Of a stretch of 64,000 nt of DNA, positions 59,358 through 64,000 are shown piece after piece. A model generated the notes under the pieces. The model saw only the letters and a program-made list of their open reading frames with translations, was not told where the DNA came from and searched no databases. Within the stretch, counting starts at the first letter, position 1. The number at the start of each line of letters is the position of its first letter. The translations under genes and the position numbers were made by a program. The DNA comes from Thermoflexus hugenholtzii (GTDB taxonomy: Bacteria; Chloroflexota; Anaerolineae; Thermoflexales; Thermoflexaceae): assembly GCF_018771565.1 (NCBI RefSeq), contig NZ_CP076326.1:806001-870000 (forward strand). Reading direction: 5' to 3'.

Positions 59358-59506
59358 ATCCGCACTTCCCCCGCTTCGCCAAATCCCTCCGGGCGGGTGG
59401 ATCGCGCGCACAGCCGGGAGGTCGCCCGGCGGAAGCCCGCGTGGCCATGGGTCGCCGCGTTGTGGTAAATTTAGGCATGTTGAAAATCAACGCGGGGGCG
59501 AAGGGG

Positions 59507-60814
59507 ATGGAGGACTTCCTGGAGGCAACCCGGGGGATCCGGCCAGGGGATCGGGGGACGGTGGAGCAGGCGCTGCGGGTGCTGATGGGAAAGGAGGCGC
59601 CCCGGGGCCTGGCCCGCGTGTGGCCCTTCCTGGGCCCAGCCTTCGTGGCCAGCGTCGCCTATATGGATCCGGGGAACTTCGCCACCAACATCCAGGGGGG
59701 CGCGCGCTTCGGCTACCTGCTCCTCTGGGTGATTTTCCTCAGCAACGGGATGGCGATGTTCCTCCAGGCTCTCTCCGCCAAGCTGGGCATCGCCACCGGG
59801 CGGAACCTGGCGGAGCTCTGCCGGGAGCACTTCCCACCGGCCCTCTCTTTTCTCCTGTGGGTCCTGATGGAGCTGGTCGCCATGGCCACCGACCTGGCGG
59901 AGTTCGTGGGCGCCGCGGTGGGCTTCCATCTGCTCCTGAGGCTCCCTTTGTGGGCCGGCGCGTTGCTCACCGCCCTGGCGGCCTTCGCCATCCTGGACCT
60001 GGAGCGCCATGGCTTCCGCCCCCTGGAGGGGGTGATCACCGCGCTGATCGGCGTGGTCTCCCTCGGGTATGTGGTGGAGATCCTCATCGTCCGCCCGGAT
60101 GGGCGGGAGGTCCTTCACGCGTTCCTGCCGCCGCGGTTCGCCGGGCCGGAGAGCGTCCTGCTGGCGGTGGGGATCCTGGGGGCCACGGTGATGCCCCACG
60201 CGCTTTTCCTTCACTCCGCCCTCACCCAGGATCGCATTGTGGTCCGTGATCCAGCCCTGCGGCGCCGCCTCTTCCAGTTCGAGCAGATCGATGTGGCCCT
60301 CGCCATGGGGATCGCCGGCCTGATCAACGCGGCGATGCTGATGATGGCTGCGGCTACCTTCCACGCCCGGGGCCTTTCGGAGATTGGCACCCTGGAGGAA
60401 GCCTATCGCACCCTCCACCCCTTGTTTGGACCGGTGGCCGGTGGAGCTTTCGCCCTCGCCCTGCTGGCCTCCGGCCTCTCCTCGTCCACCGTGGGGACCA
60501 TGTCCGGGCAGATCATCATGCAGGGCTTCCTGCGCCGTCGCATCCCGGTGGGGGTGCGACGGCTGGTGACGATGCTGCCTTCCCTGGTGGTCATCGGGCT
60601 GGGGTGGGATCCCACCCGCACGCTGGTCATCAGCCAGGTGGTGCTGAGCTTCGGGCTGCCTTTTGCCGTGTTCCCGCTGATCTTCTTCACCGCGCGGCGG
60701 GATCTGATGGGAGATCTGGCCAACCGGCCGCTGACCACCCTCCTCGCCCTGGGGATGGGGACCCTCGTCGTCGGGCTGAACGGTTACCTGCTCTATGCGC
60801 TGATCCGCGGATGA
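59507..60814 (+). CDS. Nramp-family divalent metal transporter (MntH-like)
   Basis: 435 residues, about eleven transmembrane helices. Proton-coupled uptake of Mn2+ or Fe2+. Signature metal-site motifs are present: YMDPGNFATNIQGGARFGY in helix 1 and MPHALFLHSALTQD in helix 6. The ATG at 59507 (MEDFLEATRG, AAGGGG just upstream) gives family length; an in-frame ATG at 59477 is possible. Diverges from the winged-helix regulator and converges on the partial kinase. Confidence 0.92.
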   Translation: MEDFLEATRGIRPGDRGTVEQALRVLMGKEAPRGLARVWPFLGPAFVASVAYMDPGNFATNIQGGARFGYLLLWVIFLSNGMAMFLQALSAKLGIATGRNLAELCREHFPPALSFLLWVLMELVAMATDLAEFVGAAVGFHLLLRLPLWAGALLTALAAFAILDLERHGFRPLEGVITALIGVVSLGYVVEILIVRPDGREVLHAFLPPRFAGPESVLLAVGILGATVMPHALFLHSALTQDRIVVRDPALRRRLFQFEQIDVALAMGIAGLINAAMLMMAAATFHARGLSEIGTLEEAYRTLHPLFGPVAGGAFALALLASGLSSSTVGTMSGQIIMQGFLRRRIPVGVRRLVTMLPSLVVIGLGWDPTRTLVISQVVLSFGLPFAVFPLIFFTARRDLMGDLANRPLTTLLALGMGTLVVGLNGYLLYALIRG

Positions 60815-60865
60815 AGGGCCTGCGGCAGCCCAGGAGGAGGGGCCTTCGGAGATGCGCCCGGATGT

Positions 60866-60953
60866 GCGCCGATCCGAAGAAGGCACAACATGGGGGTAGA
60901 GGCGCTGCGGCGCTGCGCACCTGCTTCGACGAATTGCCGAAATCGATTTCGGC
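60866..60953. repeat. Dispersed intergenic repeat, copy 2, plus GCCGAAAT palindrome
   Basis: GAAGAAGGCACAACATGGG followed by GGCGCTGCGGCGCTGCGC parallels the 3941-3999 repeat. Just after it, GCCGAAATCGATTTCGGC (60936-60953) is a perfect 18-bp palindrome, the same family as GCCGAAATGAATTTCGGC at 5188-5205. The 208-bp gap lies between convergent genes and holds no gene. Confidence 0.62.
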
Positions 60954-61022
60954 TTGCGATTCGGGCCGCGGCCTGTGCCCCGCGAAATCCAGAAGGCCGA
61001 TCATTTCCAGCGCCTAAGGCCC

Positions 61023-64000
61023 TTATCGCCCGAAAGGAGAGGGGGTGGGCGGGTTTCCTGAGCGGTTGGGGTCTCCGTTTTCGGAGGAAGGCGGAACCAG
61101 CGGGAGCGTGAACACGAACAGGGCGCCGCCTCCGGGTCGATCCTCCACCCAAATCCGGCCGCCGTGGGCCTCCACGGCGAGCTTGCAGAAGGCCAGGCCC
61201 AGACCGAACCCGCGCCCCCGGACCATCCCGGTCACGAAGGGCTGGAAGAGACGTTCCCGCAGCTCCGGTGGCACCCCGGGCCCGGAGTCGGCGACCTCCA
61301 CGCGCACCGTCCTCGCATCCTCCGCCGCCGCCCGGATCCAGATCGTCCCGCCTGACGGCGTGAACTTGATGGCGTTGTCCATCAGGTTCTGAAACACCCG
61401 CAAGACCAGCATCTCATCCCCGTGCACCAGCGGGAGATCGGAGGGCATCTCCACCTGCACCTCCAGGTCCTTCTCGCGGATCAGGATGGAGAGCTCCTTC
61501 AGGATCCGGGCCACCAGCTCCCTCAGGGAGAGCGGGCGTGGCTGGAGGATCGCCTGCCCGGATTGCAGCCGGCGCAGGTCGAGGATGGTGTTCACCATGC
61601 GCAGCATGCGCCCCACGTTGTCCCGGGCGATGCTCAGGACATCCCGTTGCTCCGGCAGCAACGGCCCTACGCTCTCGCTCAGCAGGAAGTCCAGGGCGGT
61701 CTGGATGGAGGCCGCGGGGTTGCGCAGGTCGTGGACGATCATGTGGAGGAATTCCTCGCGCAGGCGCTCCAGCTCCCGCAGCGGCGTGATGTCGTAGATC
61801 CAAAGGAGCCAGCCCGTGATGGAGGAACCCTCGGCGATAGGGACCCCGTGGACCCGCAGGGCGTAGGGGCCGGCCTCCAGCTCCACGGCGGGGCGGCTTT
61901 CCGGGCTCCGGCGCCACGCCCGCAGGTAGCGCACCAGCCCCCGGGCCAGCTCGGGCCGCCGCCCTTTCAGATCGCAGAGCAAATCGCTCACCGAACGTCC
62001 CACCCAGGATGACGGCTCTCCGTCCAGGGAGAGCAGGCGGACCGCCGCCCGGTTGATCTCCATCACCTCCCCTCCCGCCCGGATGAGGAGGATGCCGTCC
62101 ACCGCCGCGTCGATGAGCGCGCGCAGCCGGCTGCGCTCCGTCCGGAGGTCCTCCAGCAGCCGGGCGTTCTCCAGGGCCACCGCGGCGTGGTTGGCGATGG
62201 CCTGGCTTAAGGCGATCTGGTTCAGGGAGAAGGATGACTCCCCCACCGGATCCCAGACTTCCGCCAGGCCCAGCACCCGCGCCCCCACCGCCAGCGGCAG
62301 GATCATGAGGCGCCTCACCCCCAGCCGGGCCAGGGTCTCCCGGTCCTCCGCCGACAGCAATCCTTCCGCCTCCGGATCCGCGAGCCGGAGGGCGATCGGC
62401 CTGCGCTCCCGAAGCACGGAGATCCGCACGGCCAGGGGGTCCCCCCGGGTTCCTTCCGGCCAGCCCGGCGGCCCTTTCCGGGCGGCATCCGGGGCCCTGA
62501 ACTCCATCAGGGTCTCCAGGGTTCCGGATTCCGGCCGATACCGGTAAAAGCGCGCATAGGCCCCGCCGGTGATGTCGCAGAGGAAGCGGCCCAGCAGGGT
62601 CAGCACCCGATCGACCTCCTGGGCGGCCAGCAGGTTCGCGCTGGCCTCGTAGAGCAGGGAGATCTCCCGGACCTGGTCGGCCAGCCGTTCGACCAGCGTG
62701 GCCCGCTCCACGGCCAGGGCCAGGTGATCGGCCAGCGTCTCCAGCATCCGGATCTCCGGATCCGTGAACATATGCGGCTGGGGATCGTGCAGGCTGAGGA
62801 CACCCACCGGATGAGCGCCTGCGCGCAATGGGACGCCGATCCAGGCCCGCATCCTATCAAGCGGCAAGGGGAGCTCCCGCTCCGGAGCTTCCAGTCGGAG
62901 ATCGCCATAAGCGAGGAGGCGTGCCTCCGCGAAGACCTGCCCGGCCAGCCCCTCGCCCGGACGACACTCCGCGAGGAGGGCCTGGACCTCGGGGGGCAAT
63001 CCGACCGCCGCGCGCAGGCGCAGGCAGCCCGGCCCGTCCTCCCAGAGGTAGACTTCCCCCATGCGCAGGCCGATAGCCGTGCAGGCGTGCTCCAGGCCGG
63101 CGCGCAGGATCCCCTCCAGGTCTTCGGCTCGCAGGATGGCAGCGGCCATCTGGTGGAGCGCCGCCTCATAGCGGGCGCGCCGCTGGGTCTCCTCGAACAG
63201 GTAGGCGCTGGCCAGGGCCTGGGCGGCGGCGTTGGCGAAGGCCTGGCCGATGAGTAGCTCCTCCGTCGTCAGCGCGCGGATGGTGTCCCAGTAAACCGTG
63301 AGCACTCCGCGGAAGGGGAACTGGTCGGCCGTCATGGCGGGGGCCCAGAGCGGGAAGACGACGTAAGCGCGGAATCCCTCCTGGAGCAGCCGCTCGCGAA
63401 CGGCCTGGGTGCGCGGATCGGTCTGAACGTCTGAGACATGGATCACCGTGGGGATTTCAATGGCCCGGACCCCAGGGACGCGACGGTAGCTCTCCAGGAG
63501 CCATTGAACGTAGTCCGGCGAAAGCCCATCCGCCCCGGCGCAGGCCACCTGCTCCCGGATGGGCTCGTAGAACCAGACGCCCGCGCGGTCGCCGCCGAGC
63601 AGCCGTTTGGCGCCCCGGAGGATCGTCCGCACCCGCTCGGAAAACTCCGGCGGAGTGCTTAGGAGCTCCTGGAGCGCTCCCGCCATCGCTTCCCACAGCC
63701 AGGTCTCCCGCCGCCGGCGCAGGGCGATGCCCACGGCGTCCGCCAGGGTCTCCGCCAGACGGAGGGTGTCCTCATCGGGATGGCGTGGGGCATCGTAATA
63801 CAGCATCAGCTTGCCTAAGGTCTGCCCCTCGCTCCGGATGGGGACGAAGGCCAGGGCCCGGATGCCTTCCCGAAGCACGGCCTCCCGAACCTCCCCCAGC
63901 TCCGGGGATTGGGCGGCGTCCGGGACCCAGAGGATGCGAGGGTTCGGATCCGAGGGGTCCCAGGGCCAGTGCCCCTCGACGGCGCGGCGGTAGTCCTCCG
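61023..64000 (-). CDS. Multi-GAF sensor histidine kinase (N terminus beyond window)
   Basis: At least 990 residues; the frame is open through the window's last base, so the N terminus is missing. Several GAF domains in tandem (e.g. LGEVREAVLREGIRALAFVPI; LIGQAFANAAAQALASAYLFEETQRRA; LADHLALAVERATLVERLADQ; AIANHAAVALENARLLEDL), one PAS-like segment (ALIDAAVDGILLIRAGG), HisKA with phosphoacceptor His in MIVHDLRNPAAS (codon 61731-61733), and HATPase (FQNLMDNAIKF, DSGPGVP, GLGLAFCKLAV). No transmembrane helix is seen in this part. HDLRNP instead of HELRTP marks the HDLR subclass common in GAF-rich kinases. No receiver adjacent. Confidence 0.92.
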   Translation of the reverse strand, partial: EDYRRAVEGHWPWDPSDPNPRILWVPDAAQSPELGEVREAVLREGIRALAFVPIRSEGQTLGKLMLYYDAPRHPDEDTLRLAETLADAVGIALRRRRETWLWEAMAGALQELLSTPPEFSERVRTILRGAKRLLGGDRAGVWFYEPIREQVACAGADGLSPDYVQWLLESYRRVPGVRAIEIPTVIHVSDVQTDPRTQAVRERLLQEGFRAYVVFPLWAPAMTADQFPFRGVLTVYWDTIRALTTEELLIGQAFANAAAQALASAYLFEETQRRARYEAALHQMAAAILRAEDLEGILRAGLEHACTAIGLRMGEVYLWEDGPGCLRLRAAVGLPPEVQALLAECRPGEGLAGQVFAEARLLAYGDLRLEAPERELPLPLDRMRAWIGVPLRAGAHPVGVLSLHDPQPHMFTDPEIRMLETLADHLALAVERATLVERLADQVREISLLYEASANLLAAQEVDRVLTLLGRFLCDITGGAYARFYRYRPESGTLETLMEFRAPDAARKGPPGWPEGTRGDPLAVRISVLRERRPIALRLADPEAEGLLSAEDRETLARLGVRRLMILPLAVGARVLGLAEVWDPVGESSFSLNQIALSQAIANHAAVALENARLLEDLRTERSRLRALIDAAVDGILLIRAGGEVMEINRAAVRLLSLDGEPSSWVGRSVSDLLCDLKGRRPELARGLVRYLRAWRRSPESRPAVELEAGPYALRVHGVPIAEGSSITGWLLWIYDITPLRELERLREEFLHMIVHDLRNPAASIQTALDFLLSESVGPLLPEQRDVLSIARDNVGRMLRMVNTILDLRRLQSGQAILQPRPLSLRELVARILKELSILIREKDLEVQVEMPSDLPLVHGDEMLVLRVFQNLMDNAIKFTPSGGTIWIRAAAEDARTVRVEVADSGPGVPPELRERLFQPFVTGMVRGRGFGLGLAFCKLAVEAHGGRIWVEDRPGGGALFVFTLPLVPPSSENGDPNRSGNPPTPSPFGR

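Noticed and set aside
59380-59506. Manganese (yybP-ykoY) riboswitch before the Nramp gene
   Set aside because: The leader is too short and shows no recognisable conserved loops; only a weak palindrome is visible.

Overview
This is a high-GC, gene-dense bacterial window. Its most likely source is a thermophilic, monoderm-like member of the Chloroflexota (Thermoflexus-like). The reasons are very large GAF-rich sensor kinases, a LexA with a Gram-positive-type SOS box, lipoprotein-anchored binding proteins and NirK, small 'MCLSCGC' proteins, and many short overlapping operons. This assignment is by recognition, not by a search. No rRNA, tRNA or CRISPR array was seen.

Layout. (1) 1-9.1 kb: housekeeping genes: a partial mutY, bioY, a fused ADP-forming acyl-CoA synthetase, lexA with its own SOS box, a gene-free stretch full of REP-like hairpins (4.8-5.2 kb), an argJ-M20 deacylase operon, and a solo TnpB bounded by short inverted repeats, apparently lacking one RuvC carboxylate. 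(2) 9.1-18.2 kb: a signalling block of two single-receiver proteins and a 1937-residue hybrid kinase (Cache-HAMP-six GAF-HisKA-HATPase-REC-REC), then aspS and a third receiver. (3) 18.2-23.8 kb: a short CinA-like protein, an orphan PotD-type lipoprotein and an aldehyde dehydrogenase, then cinA-scpA on the other strand. (4) 23.8-35.9 kb: a nitrogen-oxide/redox-stress block: DUF1858 protein, Crp/Fnr regulator, copper nitrite reductase, NnrS-like membrane protein, type II NADH dehydrogenase, a heme-copper-like membrane protein in an operon with small redox-type proteins and AlkA, two hemerythrins (one fused to DUF2249), DUF2231 protein, TrmB-type regulator and a cupredoxin. Candidate Crp/Fnr-family operators lie in front of nirK and between the hemerythrin genes. 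(5) 35.9-41 kb: a GarR-like reductase, an acetoacetate-decarboxylase-fold protein, two acyl-CoA dehydrogenases (one without the catalytic glutamate) and a small nucleotidyltransferase.

(6) 41-55.8 kb: the highlight, a roughly 15-kb minus-strand operon opened by a LacI repressor that has a strong promoter and an 18-bp palindromic operator. It encodes a sugar ABC transporter followed by what looks like the alternative myo-inositol pathway known from Thermotoga maritima: IolM (scyllo-inosose 3-dehydrogenase), IolN (ring-opening creatininase-type hydrolase), IolO (5-keto-L-gluconate epimerase), UxaE (tagaturonate epimerase) and an SDR-type UxuB (fructuronate to mannonate). Also inside are a second zinc dehydrogenase, a D-2-hydroxyacid dehydrogenase, an FGGY (gluconate-type) kinase, 6-phosphogluconate dehydrogenase and a DUF2442 protein. 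The classical first enzyme IolG is not in the window.

(7) 55.9-64 kb: an alkyl-DHAP-synthase-like flavoprotein, a family 2 glycosyltransferase next to a winged-helix regulator, a divergent Nramp metal transporter, and a partial multi-GAF histidine kinase running off the end. Two convergent intergenic gaps (3.9 kb and 60.9 kb) share a dispersed repeat.
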